A stretch of 64,000 bases of DNA from Scardovia inopinata JCM 12537 (GCF_001042695.1 NZ_AP012334.1:1488001-1552000); one strand, 5' to 3'; numbered from the stretch's first letter, positions 35,390 to 43,401 are shown. A program made the numbers and translations. The notes: generated from the letters alone by a model not told the origin.

Positions 35390-36034
35390 TTATTTTGCTT
35401 GATCTTGCAGAGAATGGGGACGCCCTTCCTGCTTTAAAACAGCTTGAACTGAGTCTCTTTTTCTCATATTTTTATCGAACTTCTTTAGATTATCAAGTTG
35501 ATCAAAGCCATACTCTAATCGAGTAAGCCAGTTAGTCATAACAAATAAAAATAAATAAGCGTCGGGAGCTGAAAAATGATGGTCAACTAAATAGTCGCAC
35601 CCTTTTAAGGCTTCATCTACATATTTTAGTCTTGGGAGGACACGATCATATACTAATTTTTTTGACTCAACTGTATTTGGTAACCAGTTTCCTTTTCTGA
35701 AAGGAGAAATAAAATTTTTGTGCAGTTCAGTAGCAACGTAATTTAGCCAAATTCTTTGTTCCCAATAGATCGCACTGTCATATTGTCCCATCAATTGCTT
35801 ATCAGGTACTTGAGAAGCAATGTATTCTAAGATCACAGCACATTCAGTCAAAACTGTGCCATCTTCAATTCTTAAAGAAGGGACATATGACTTGGGGTTG
35901 ATTACATTATAATTACCCTTAGACCATGTTTTTACATCCAAATTAACTTTTTCGGCCACATAGTCTAAGCCACTTTCTTCCAATAAAATATGTGGCGCCA
36001 GTGAGCTAGCTCCCGAAGCATAAAATAATTGCAT
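35390..36034 (-). CDS. Glutathione S-transferase family protein
   Basis: A 214-residue protein of usual GST length. The N-terminal thioredoxin-like domain has MQLFYASGASSLAPHILLEE, with Ser/Ala in the catalytic region of bacterial beta-type enzymes, the cis-Pro in SYVPSLRIEDG and the glutathione-binding LTECAVILEYIA. The C-terminal helical domain follows. It would conjugate or reduce electrophiles with glutathione. The ArsR-type regulator lies 48 bp upstream on the same strand, so the two form one unit. Confidence 0.85.
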   Translation of the reverse strand: MQLFYASGASSLAPHILLEESGLDYVAEKVNLDVKTWSKGNYNVINPKSYVPSLRIEDGTVLTECAVILEYIASQVPDKQLMGQYDSAIYWEQRIWLNYVATELHKNFISPFRKGNWLPNTVESKKLVYDRVLPRLKYVDEALKGCDYLVDHHFSAPDAYLFLFVMTNWLTRLEYGFDQLDNLKKFDKNMRKRDSVQAVLKQEGRPHSLQDQAK

Positions 36035-36082
36035 AAATTTTCTCCTTAATTTGATAGCTATCGAAATACAAGCGAAGAATTA

Positions 36083-36369
36083 TTACAGTGTATTTAATAA
36101 ATTAGGCAAGTATTCTTGAAACGTTTGTTGATTTAGAGATAAATACTTAATTTGAGCTTGTTTCCTTGTTCGAGTTAATCCAGCTCTGCGCAGGGCTTTA
36201 AAGTGATAAGAAACTGTTGAAGGGGCAATTTTCAAAGAGTGACTTATTTGACCGCAAGTTAACTCCCTATCACTATCTCTCAGGATCTTAATAATCCTAA
36301 TTCGATTAGGTTCGCTTAAGGCACGGAACAATTTAGCTTTTTTCTTCTTTTTCTATTTCGACATTCATG
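36083..36369 (-). pseudogene. ArsR-family regulator with a frameshift near the start
   Basis: The readable frame starts at a TTG (36331) and gives FRALSEPNRIRIIKILRD, ELTCGQISHSLKIAPSTVSYH and FKALRRAGL, a standard ArsR winged helix. In front, an ATG at 36369 opens MNVEIEKEEKS and stops at once; deleting one T from the six-T run at 36339-36344 would join it as EEKAKLFRALSEP. The gene is thus either damaged by one base, phase-variable in the homopolymer, or starts at the weak TTG. No metal-binding Cys pair is visible. It precedes the GST gene. Confidence 0.7.
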
Positions 36370-36553
36370 GAAGTAGCTTACTACTTCATATCTATAAAGT
36401 CAATGTACTTTGTATATAGTTATTCAAATATCGACCTACAACGGCCAAGATACCAAAAAAGGAATTAAGTAGGTCATAACTTAACTAAAAAGCAGTTGGA
36501 CAATTTGAACCCCGACCAACTGCTTCAATACCCCAGAAAGGATATACAAATAA

Positions 36554-37080
36554 ATGTACAATCATTATAACATCAATCAAACGACTTTGAGTATCGCAAT
36601 CGACTATCTGCCTGAAGAAAATCATCCTGCTAGGTACATTAATTAATTAGTTGAACAGCTGAAATTGGAATACCGATATGAATTCGGTCGGCCTCACGAA
36701 TACGATATGGGGGGCGATGTTTAAGTTGATCCTCTTAGCTTATAGTTATGGAATCTTTAGTAGTCGGAAAATTGAACGCTTTGCGCGCGAAAACAAAGCC
36801 GCTGGGTGGCTGTTAGATGGCTAAGTGCCGTCTTATCGAACAATTTGTCGTTTTAGAATTTCAGATCAGATTCAAGATATTACTCAAAGTGGTATCACTC
36901 AATTGACGCATTTCTTAAAATCGGTCGGCCTTGTGGATGAGGCTACTTTCATTGATGGTACGAAGATTCTGGCTGATGCTAATAAATATAGTTTTGTCTG
37001 GAAGAAGAATACGATTCGTTTTGATCAGTTAAATCGAGAAAAACTAGTCGCTTTATTAGGTGAGTTGCGCGAGGCGCAAC
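36554..37080 (+). pseudogene. IS1182-family transposase, N-terminal remnant
   Basis: Frames along this stretch read MYNHYNINQTTLSIAIDYLP, YEFGRPHEYDM, LILLAYSYGIFSSRKIERFA, VPSYRTICRFRIS and EATFIDGTKILADANKYSF. These are the ordered N-terminal and first catalytic (DGT) segments of lactobacillar IS1182 transposases. There is an in-frame TAA near 36646, a frame change around a G-run at 36710, and further breaks, so it is dead. The right part of the element is missing. Confidence 0.75.
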
Positions 37081-37376
37081 TTTTAGATGAAATTCCTAGC
37101 GGATCGGATCTTCAACCAGAAAGGCTGATTTTCCTATCACCATCAGTCCCAGGTTTCACCAACCAGGAAATTGCTGGCTACTATACCAGCGAAATCCTAC
37201 GTAATTATGAACAAGTAGCTAAAGAAACAGCTACTAAATACCAGGAAGAATTCTTGGATTTAACTGCTAAAATGGAAGAGCTAGGGGATTTTTCATCCTA
37301 CACTATTGATGATGGCCAGCACTATAGCGAGCAAGGGATTAAATGGCTGGCTAACCAGCTGGTAAAGGCAATCTAA
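37081..37376 (+). pseudogene. SGNH-hydrolase-like C-terminal fragment fused to the IS1182 remnant
   Basis: The frame of the transposase remnant continues without a stop into IFLSPSVPGFTNQEIAGYY and ends YTIDDGQHYSEQGIKWLAN. DxxH (DGQH) followed by SEQGIKWLAN looks like the final block of SGNH/GDSL esterases. The N-terminal blocks are missing. The exact junction is uncertain. A perfect terminator follows. Confidence 0.45.
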
Positions 37377-37396
37377 TAGGAAAGAAAATAGGCGAT

Positions 37397-37440
37397 AAAA
37401 AACTGACTTACTCAAGTTATGAGATAAGTCAGTTTTTTTT
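37397..37440. terminator. Bidirectional rho-independent terminator
   Basis: AAAACTGACTTA and TAAGTCAGTTTT form a perfect 12-bp stem with T8 on the plus strand and A/T-runs on the other, ending six bases before the rclA stop codon. Confidence 0.8.
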
Positions 37441-37445
37441 AGTTT

Positions 37446-38777
37446 TTAGAATTTGAATAAGTCATTAAGAGCTTCTGTCATAGTTGGGTGAGCATAAATT
37501 TGGTCACGCAAGTCTTCAGCCTTTAAGTGGTGCTGCATTGCTAAAGTAATGACATTGATAGTTTCGTAAGCTTCTTCAGCGTAAATAGTAGCACCTAAGA
37601 TTTCGTGGGTTTCTGGGTCAATCAAAGCCTTGTATGAGCCTCTTGGGTTGCCGATGACTTGGGCCTTTGGCACACCAGCTGCAGGCATTGTTAAGACCTT
37701 GTAAGCTTTACCTTGGGCCTTTAACTCGCTTTCAGTTAGTCCAGCTGAAGAAATTGCTGGCTTAATGAAGATTGAGTTAGCAAAAACTGGACGATTCTTC
37801 TTAGTCCTAGTCTTGTCACCAAAGAGTTGATTGTCCATAATCCGCCAGTCATCAAGCGAAATGTAGGTAAATTGCAAGCTACCGGCAACATCACCCATAG
37901 CGTAGATATTAGGAACACTGGTTTCAAGCTTGTCGTTAACGACAATTTCGCCTCTTTGGCCAACTTCAAGACTGGTTTTTTCTAGGTGAAGGGCAGCAGT
38001 GGCTGGGTGCCGGCCAACTGACACAAGCATCGCATCTGCTTGCAAGTCCTTAACACCATCTTCGGTTTTAACGGTTAAGTTAAGACCAGCTTCAGTTTCT
38101 TCAACCTTGGTCAAAGAAGACTTAAGCATGAAGGTAACGCCATCTGCTTCCATATCAGCCTTAGCTGCTTGAGCAATTTCTGGTTCAAACCGGCCCAAGA
38201 TACTTGGCATTGGTTCAATTACAGTTACTTTACTGCCAAAGCCAGCATACATTGAAGCAAATTCAAGTCCGATTGGTCCACCACCTAAAATAACCAGATT
38301 CTTAGCAAGTTCTTTTTTAGCAAGCATTTCAGTTGAAGTAAATATCTTATCGTCAATCTTTAGGCCATCAATATTTGGTACATTACTTTCGGCACCAGTA
38401 TTAATGAAAAGACGGTCGAATGTTAATTCTTCTGTACCTGATTCATCAGTTACCTTGATTATCTTATCATCAATAAATTCAGCACTTGCATCAAGCACAG
38501 TTGCCAAGTCTTGGTCTGCTACCTTGTGGTAGTTCTTGTTGCGTAGTTTTGCTGTCATAGCTTCCTTAATTTCGAAAGCTTCTTCATACTTAACTCCTCT
38601 TTGAGAGTTAATTACCAAGTTCTTAGTTGGCAAACATGCGATGTTGATACATGTTCCGCCGTACATCATTGGATCTTTTTCAATCAAAAGCACTTCTTCA
38701 CCATGACTTGTCAGGCTCCCTGCCAAAGTCTTACCAGCTTTACCAAAACCAATAATAATATTCTTAAAATGTCTCAT
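37446..38777 (-). CDS. rclA: RclA-like pyridine nucleotide-disulfide oxidoreductase
   Basis: A 443-residue flavoprotein. The FAD motif is IIIGFGKAGKTLAGSL, the redox-active pair is in YGGTCINIACLPTK (C-x4-C), the NAD(P)H motif is LVILGGGPIGLEFASM, and the second FAD site is NIYAMGDVAGSLQFTYISLDD, followed by AHPTMTEALNDLF. These segments match E. coli RclA, which protects against hypochlorous acid and reduces copper, better than dihydrolipoamide dehydrogenase. It stands alone in lactobacillar-type DNA. A TTTT-rich promoter region lies upstream with no visible regulator. Confidence 0.85.
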   Translation of the reverse strand: MRHFKNIIIGFGKAGKTLAGSLTSHGEEVLLIEKDPMMYGGTCINIACLPTKNLVINSQRGVKYEEAFEIKEAMTAKLRNKNYHKVADQDLATVLDASAEFIDDKIIKVTDESGTEELTFDRLFINTGAESNVPNIDGLKIDDKIFTSTEMLAKKELAKNLVILGGGPIGLEFASMYAGFGSKVTVIEPMPSILGRFEPEIAQAAKADMEADGVTFMLKSSLTKVEETEAGLNLTVKTEDGVKDLQADAMLVSVGRHPATAALHLEKTSLEVGQRGEIVVNDKLETSVPNIYAMGDVAGSLQFTYISLDDWRIMDNQLFGDKTRTKKNRPVFANSIFIKPAISSAGLTESELKAQGKAYKVLTMPAAGVPKAQVIGNPRGSYKALIDPETHEILGATIYAEEAYETINVITLAMQHHLKAEDLRDQIYAHPTMTEALNDLFKF

Positions 38778-39112
38778 ACTTAGACTCCTAATCCAAATTC
38801 TCGCTACTTATTTTTTATCAGTAACATATTTCTTTTACAAAATAGCACGATAGATGTCAGCTGTCTACAATTTCGCTTATAAAAAGTAACTTCCTGTTTT
38901 TAATTCAAGACAAACCGTGGATTTTACCCACACCCACAAGCCTTTACGATTTTTAGTGCGTTTGCGCAGTTTAAACGTGATATGATCGTTACCCGAACAC
39001 AAGAAGGCAAGGCATATGCTAAACGAAACGACCCACACTTTAGAGCCTGTTTAGTGTCTTTGCAGACTAGCTAAATTTCAGGTATGCTTTGTATAAAAAA
39101 TGGAGTTAGCTC

Positions 39113-39319
39113 ATGCAAACTTTTACTCATCACTATGGTAGCGATATTACGCGTGACCTTCCGAGTGATTTTCCGAAGTGGCAAACCGTTTATTATTACT
39201 GGGTACTTTGGACAAAACAAGACACCCCAATGAAGATGACCCTATTAACTAGGGTTTTAAAAAAACTGTCGCTTCCCTACGATTCAACCAAGGTCGGTCA
39301 ACAAGAACCTCGTTCTTGA
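39113..39319 (+). pseudogene. IS5-family transposase orfA, internally deleted
   Basis: 68 residues only. It begins with a normal start (YGSDITR) but jumps directly to DLPSDFPKWQTVYYYW, a segment usually some 40 residues further on in this family; the domain between them is missing. The joint falls at CGTGA, a short word that could have been a direct repeat. The frame ends 4 bases into orfB. Confidence 0.65.
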
Positions 39320-39786
39320 TATTAGATGCTCAAAGTGTTAAAAACACCGACACAGCAAAATATTCCGGTTATGATGGCGGCAAAAAAATTAAAGGCATCA
39401 AGCGAACATTAGCCGTCGATAATCAAGGGTTTCCCCAGGAAATTCACGTCACTACGGGTGACGTATCTGATCGTGACGCGGCGAGTACGCTATTGATGTT
39501 ACATGCAGATCAATTTAACCTTGTCCAGCAGATCATGGTTGACGGCGGCTATACAGGAGATAAGTTTGCCAGCTTAGTTGGCAATAGCATTGGAGCAGAT
39601 GTCATCATTGCCAAGCAAAGTGATTTAAAGCATGGTCATGTAACCCCACAACGGTGGGTGATCGAGCGAAGCTTTGGCTGGTTAGAAAAGTGCCGTCGCC
39701 TCTGGAAAAACTGTGAACGCAAGCTTCACACCAGCGCAATGATGGTTACGTTAGCTTTTCTTCGCTTCATGCTCAAAAGACACTAA
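39316..39786 (+). CDS. IS5-family transposase orfB (catalytic part)
   Basis: 156 residues with the DDE core: Asp in ILDAQSVKNTD, Asp in MVDGGYTGDKF and Glu in RWVIERSFGWLEKCRRLWK. It overlaps orfA by four bases, consistent with production by ribosomal frameshift. With orfA defective, this copy can move only if helped in trans. Confidence 0.85.
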   Translation: MILDAQSVKNTDTAKYSGYDGGKKIKGIKRTLAVDNQGFPQEIHVTTGDVSDRDAASTLLMLHADQFNLVQQIMVDGGYTGDKFASLVGNSIGADVIIAKQSDLKHGHVTPQRWVIERSFGWLEKCRRLWKNCERKLHTSAMMVTLAFLRFMLKRH

Positions 39787-41356
39787 ACAGGCTCTTAGTT
39801 GATATTGCGCGTAGTGCTGGCATTGATCTCAAGGAGGATTCACGTGATTACTACTGCGGTGTCGATCACGATTCCTTAGTGATTGATACAAAAAAGAATC
39901 TATGGAAATGGAACTCCCAGAATTTAGGTGGTGGTACGATTGAATTCGCCACCACCTTTTTAGATCAGAAAGGTTTCTATCAGGCTGTCAAGTTTCTCAA
40001 CGCTGGTCACTACGATGAAACAAAGATTCAAACTGCGCCGAAGGCAGCCTATCATAACTATTTGAAACGAGCTGATAGTTTTGATCGAGCACGGGACTAC
40101 CTCACCATCGCCAGAGGGATTAATCCTCATATGGTTGACCGCTTGTACCAAAAAGGACTCATTTTTCAGGACTCACAAAACAATCTGATCTTTCAATGGG
40201 CACGCAACGGTAAAGCAGTTGGTGCTAGTATTCAAGGTACCGAAATTGATTTTAAAAAATACGGTAAACGCGGCACGCAAAAAAAGATTGCCGCTAATTC
40301 GCAATCAGATTTTGGCTTCAATTTTAGTTTGGGAAAACCTCAAGATCTGTATATGTCTTTGAGTCACCGATTGATGCGTTGAGTTACTGGACACAACACC
40401 CGCAGCTGACTAATTGCATGATTGCCTCAGTTGATGGTACCGAAGTTGAAAGTGTCGTGAATATGGCGGTCAATATGTATAAAACAAAAGGACAATTGCC
40501 AGCCACTATTTATGTCGGTTCCGACAATGACCCAGCTGGTCATCAGCTTTATGACAAACTGCAAGACTCCATCTTAGCGAATACCGAGGCTGAGGTGACC
40601 ACCTTTAAGCCGCTCTTTCCACAGGATAATGCGATCACCCAGACGACTTACCAAGGCTTGAAACAAGCTGCGGATCAAGCGGGCATTGACTGGCGTGAGT
40701 TGGCAGCAGCAGTTAAAGCAACAACCAATCTTTCAACGAACTTCCAGCAAGCTTTTCCGCTGCCACAAGCCGTTGCCAAAAACAGCGTACTGATCGATCC
40801 CAACCCTGGAAAAACTAACTTTAATTCAGATGAGGCTTTACTAACCGCGGCAAAGTTCATCAAAGCTAACCGCACCAGTGATAACGAGCCTGATTGGGAC
40901 GCCATTACAAAGAAACTAAATCCTGGTATTGAGGATCATGACCTCGAACATTTAGCTACCAAGTCTTCTTACTACAACACACGTTACCAAGCTGATAATG
41001 GCATTTTGCCGGTGACTAAAATTGCTAAAGATTGGAATGAGCTAGCCAAGTTAGCTCAACAGCAAGAACCGATCAATCAGCAGTTAGAAAAGACCTATCG
41101 TCGTCAGGATGGAAAAACTGCCAAACTAATTGCCAACGGCCAAGATCAATTCTCGCTCGTTGATCGTCAGCAGCCAGATAAAGTAGTTGGGTTCTTTGAA
41201 GCTAACGATCCTCAACAGTGCGCCTATTTGATTAAGCAGTACGGGTACAACGCTGTAGACAAAGAAGATGAGCAGAAGTATCAACAAACTCAGCCGGTTA
41301 AGCCGCAACAGCAGCATAAAAAGCAACGTGCAGCAGGACTAGAGCAAAGTATGTAA

Positions 41357-41580
41357 TGCCCTACCTGCTGGGTTTCAGTCGAGCTGGCGACGAGAACGGC
41401 TGGGTTTTGCCGTTCCGTTGCATTATGTTGCCGAGATCGGATCTAATCCTCGCGGCAGGCAGAGGCCCGAAGCGCGTGGGCGGGGCAGGCGCCCCACGCT
41501 TCTCGGCCTTGGCCGAAGCGGCTTTTTCTGTAACGCAAAAGCGGCTATATCCCTTGTGGCTCTAGGAATATAGCCGTTTA
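41357..41580. other. GC-rich palindromic stretch and terminator, plasmid-type
   Basis: No gene is credible here. The stretch 41456-41515 is far richer in G and C than its surroundings and holds imperfect palindromes (GAAGCGCGTGGG... CCCCACGCTTC; TCGGCCTTGGCCGA). At 41542-41580 CGGCTATAT and ATATAGCCG with T-rich flank form a terminator. Such GC-rich blocks occur near transfer or replication regions of lactobacillar plasmids; no nick site can be named. Confidence 0.45.
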
Positions 41581-41650
41581 TGTGCTATAATATTATTAGC
41601 AGAAAAGTTAATGACGGTTGGTAAATCCAATCACAAAGAGGTGGTCGCCT

Positions 41651-41704
41651 ATGAAAGACGTTCAAAATCCAAGTGAAAGGAGGTGCCTGTTTGTCCGTTG
41701 CTGA
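41651..41704 (+). CDS. 17-residue leader peptide overlapping the toxin start
   Basis: ATG at 41651 encodes MKDVQNPSERRCLFVRC and ends at TGA (41702-41704), overlapping the first codons of the toxin frame in another phase. The toxin's own ribosome site lies inside it. Translation of this leader could tune toxin translation; whether it is made is unknown. Confidence 0.35.
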   Translation: MKDVQNPSERRCLFVRC

Positions 41705-41810
41705 GGCAATCACGCTGATGTTAGCATTTGGCAGTTTCGTACTGTCACTTGTGAACACCTTTGTGACCCTTGTAAAAGCAATGCAAGACAATCAAAAAGA
41801 CCGTCATTAA
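41691..41810 (+). CDS. Holin-like small toxin (Hol-Tox type), type I toxin-antitoxin
   Basis: A 39-residue peptide starting at TTG behind a consensus AAAGGAGGTG. It has one predicted membrane helix (LMLAFGSFVLSLVNTFVTLV) and a charged tail (KAMQDNQKDRH), with the SVAEAITLML front typical of putative holin-like toxins related to BsrG/TxpA. Such peptides damage the membrane when their mRNA is not silenced by an antisense RNA. An extended -10 (TGCTATAAT, 41583-41591) precedes it, and a hairpin (41796-41837) overlaps its stop codon. It sits between plasmid genes, as expected of a maintenance module. Confidence 0.8.
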   Translation: MSVAEAITLMLAFGSFVLSLVNTFVTLVKAMQDNQKDRH

Positions 41811-41913
41811 ACTTCTTGGCTGGAGTTAACGGTCTTTAGATTGAAATTCTATGCCAGCCGTCTTTAACGGCTCTGCTAGGGGAGTACTCTTACGGGGGTA
41901 CTCCCTGTTTGTA
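41790..41913 (-). ncRNA. Predicted antisense RNA antitoxin
   Basis: On the minus strand an extended -10 (TGTTATAAT, 41919-41927) with a possible -35 (TAGTCA) 17 bp away points toward the toxin. The RNA would begin with a stem-loop (GGGAGTAC...GTACTCCC, 41880-41905) and end at the hairpin AAAGACCGT...ACGGTC followed by TTTTT on this strand, overlapping the last codons and 3' end of the toxin mRNA. This is the convergent layout of type I antitoxins. No expression data are available. Confidence 0.5.
41796..41837. terminator. Bidirectional terminator shared by toxin mRNA and antisense RNA
   Basis: AAAGACCGT and ACGGTCTTT form the stem; on the minus strand it is followed by TTTTT, on the plus strand by TTTAG. 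It would be complementary in both RNAs and could be their first contact site. Confidence 0.6.
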
Positions 41914-41964
41914 TTCTCATTATAACAGAAAAAGCACAATCTGACTAGACTATGCTTGCACTCT

Positions 41965-42354
41965 TTAAGCCTTGATAGCACCTTCAAAGGCATTCTTGAT
42001 GTCTGGATTGAGTAGTGGTGCTTGGTTCCCAGTAACGTTGCTAGTAATCATCTGCAGGGTGCTTAACTCCTGCGCACTGGCTTTGTCAGGCTTAACTCCT
42101 AATTCAATACACAAGATAGCAAGTACGAACCACTCTCGATTACCTTTGTTGAATTTAGCAAGTGTTTTGTAGTAGGCATTGACCATATTCACAGCCACGC
42201 TGTCAGCCACGACCTCTTCAAGTTGCTTCGTCAGAAGTTTCTTGTAGTGCTTCTTAGGTACCACAGTCTCGTTGTAACAATAAGTCATGTCCTGCATGGT
42301 CTGGGCGAGTTTGTCACATGGCTGTTTCACAATTTCGTCGTAGGTAGTTTTCAC
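41965..42354 (-). CDS. Plasmid protein of unknown function, 129 residues
   Basis: A soluble, mostly helical 129-residue protein (MKTTYDEIVKQPCDKLAQTM... FEGAIKA). I recognise no domain. It is the last of four small codirectional genes, two bases after the 47-residue gene, and together they look like a plasmid accessory operon. A hairpin near 41880-41910 follows. Confidence 0.6.
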   Translation of the reverse strand: MKTTYDEIVKQPCDKLAQTMQDMTYCYNETVVPKKHYKKLLTKQLEEVVADSVAVNMVNAYYKTLAKFNKGNREWFVLAILCIELGVKPDKASAQELSTLQMITSNVTGNQAPLLNPDIKNAFEGAIKA

Positions 42355-42356
42355 AG

Positions 42357-42500
42357 TTAAAGACCTCTTTCGATTTCTTTTTCTTGCCGAATATAGGCAT
42401 CAACGAGTTCTAACGCGTGACGCAGGCGGTTAAAGGTATCGCTGTCCAGTTCCTCAATGACTTCACTCAATGCCGCTTGTGCTTGTTGTTGGTCAATCAT
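42357..42500 (-). CDS. Small helical plasmid protein, 47 residues
   Basis: MIDQQQAQAALSEVIEEL is followed by a second helix ending in IRQEKEIERGL. The ATG at 42500 has GAAGGTG in front and overlaps the stop of the upstream gene by eight bases, so it is translated by coupling. A longer frame upstream exists but would overlap that gene by more than 250 bp. No family recognised. Confidence 0.6.
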   Translation of the reverse strand: MIDQQQAQAALSEVIEELDSDTFNRLRHALELVDAYIRQEKEIERGL

Positions 42501-42942
42501 GGGTGTCACCTTCTTCCAGTGGAACAACTTCACAATTCGGGTTGAGCCATTTAGCAAATTCTTTTGCGGCGGCCTCGGTTTCAAATCGTTTCGCCTGTGT
42601 TTCGTCCCGAACGTAAGCCACCTCATCAAACTCATCGTCATCGTAGCTAGCATGGTGAACAGCTTGCGCGTAAAGTAAGCCAAGTTTGACGCCCCATTCA
42701 ATTTTTGGAAATCCAAACCCAGCGGCCACAACGTCTGGTTCCTCATTCATATCCCCGGGTTCAACGATGACGCTATCGACTAATGCACTTTCTGGCAATT
42801 CTGGGTTTTGACTCAAAATAAAGTTTGTTGCGAGCCGTTGTAGATCTTTGTCCTTTGCGTCTTCGCTGGCATACACCATAATGAAGTGTGGTTGATATTC
42901 GATTTCGTCAATGCTGACCTGATACATTTTCCCTTTTTTCAT
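42493..42942 (-). CDS. Acidic plasmid protein, 149 residues
   Basis: A strongly acidic protein (runs such as DDDEFDEVAYVRDE and EEGDTHD) beginning MKKGKMYQVSIDEIEY. It has no membrane segment and no motif I recognise; an acidic DNA mimic or a partner of the neighbouring proteins would be conceivable, without proof. AGGAGGAATAACTA precedes the start. It overlaps the next gene. Confidence 0.6.
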   Translation of the reverse strand: MKKGKMYQVSIDEIEYQPHFIMVYASEDAKDKDLQRLATNFILSQNPELPESALVDSVIVEPGDMNEEPDVVAAGFGFPKIEWGVKLGLLYAQAVHHASYDDDEFDEVAYVRDETQAKRFETEAAAKEFAKWLNPNCEVVPLEEGDTHD

Positions 42943-42954
42943 TAGTTATTCCTC

Positions 42955-43401
42955 CTATTTGATAACTACTACGCTGACGTGTTCGTCCATAAACCGTTGC
43001 GCAGATTGATTGATAAGCTGATATTTTGCAAAGGTGCGCGTCTCTGGCGTGAGCTTCGCTAGTAACTTGTCAGATACAACCGCCGTCAGCTTGCTATCGC
43101 CTAGCATAAGCGCTGTTACTAATAGCTTTGTTGCTTCATGGGCTTGCGTAGAAGCAAACAGGAAGTCTTCTGTGACGTAATACGGGGTTTCGCACCCATT
43201 GGCATAAAAAGCAAGCCGCTGATTGCCAAGACGGTCACGTTCAATTTGACTAGTGAGTTCACTCTTGCGAGCAATTTCTTGAATAAAACCAAGTAGGCCA
43301 CTACTCAACTTATCGTGCGTTCGTTGTCCGTTTGGCCAACTCTCAAAAACACCCTCCTCATCGTCTTCAATCATTGGCAGATAAAATGGTAATTTTTTCA
43401 T
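42955..43401 (-). CDS. Plasmid protein of unknown function, 148 residues
   Basis: The ATG at 43401 with AGAAAGGGTG in front is preferred over a frame that runs 130 bases further upstream through Cys-rich, unlikely sequence. The product MKKLPFYLPMIEDDEEGVF ... DEHVSVVVIK is soluble and mixed alpha/beta. It is the first gene of the four-gene unit; the next starts 12 bases later. No family recognised. Confidence 0.6.
   Translation of the reverse strand: MKKLPFYLPMIEDDEEGVFESWPNGQRTHDKLSSGLLGFIQEIARKSELTSQIERDRLGNQRLAFYANGCETPYYVTEDFLFASTQAHEATKLLVTALMLGDSKLTAVVSDKLLAKLTPETRTFAKYQLINQSAQRFMDEHVSVVVIK

Larger units (their letters stand above)
39043..39794. mobile_element. IS5-family element (IS427-type), 752 bp, inserted in the Toprim gene
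   Basis: Terminal inverted repeats GAGCCTGTTTAGTGTCTTT and its complement AAGACACTAAACAGGCTC are exact at both ends, and the target TTA is duplicated at 39040-39042 and 39795-39797. Insertion is thus a real transposition event. Transposase reading frames A and B follow the usual two-frame layout, but frame A seems internally deleted. Confidence 0.9.
39016..41356 (+). pseudogene. DUF3991/Toprim plasmid protein, interrupted by an IS and frameshifted
   Basis: The ATG at 39016 (AAGGCAAGG in front) begins MLNETTHTL; removing the IS element and one TTA copy continues it in frame as VDIARSAGIDLKEDSRDYYC. The N-terminal half is the DUF3991 domain (GGGTIEFATTF, ARGI-NP-MVDRLYQKGLIF). At about 40350 an extra dinucleotide in TATAT shifts the frame; without it the line reads LYVFESPIDALSYW, where Glu is the first Toprim metal-binding residue. 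The rest (SVDGTEVESV, GSDNDPAGHQLYDKL with the DxD-type site) is intact to 41356. Such proteins are encoded beside relaxase genes on lactobacillar plasmids. Confidence 0.8.

Noticed and set aside
36331-36369. Programmed ribosomal frameshift in the ArsR gene
   Set aside because: The required shift is +1 at GAA-AAA-AGC, which does not fit the usual A-AAA-AAG slip for -1 shifting; a simple indel is the better reading.
41456-41515. Possible transfer origin
   Set aside because: GC-rich palindromes are present, but I cannot identify a nick-site consensus or an adjacent relaxase, so it is kept only as a structured region.
41357-41565. A 69-residue plus-strand frame in the GC-rich stretch
   Set aside because: It starts on the stop of the Toprim gene, has no recognisable content and covers palindromic, plainly non-coding sequence.
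42501-42746. Upstream extension of the 47-residue plasmid gene
   Set aside because: It would overlap the acidic 149-residue gene in another frame; the ATG at 42500 with GAAGGTG explains translation better.
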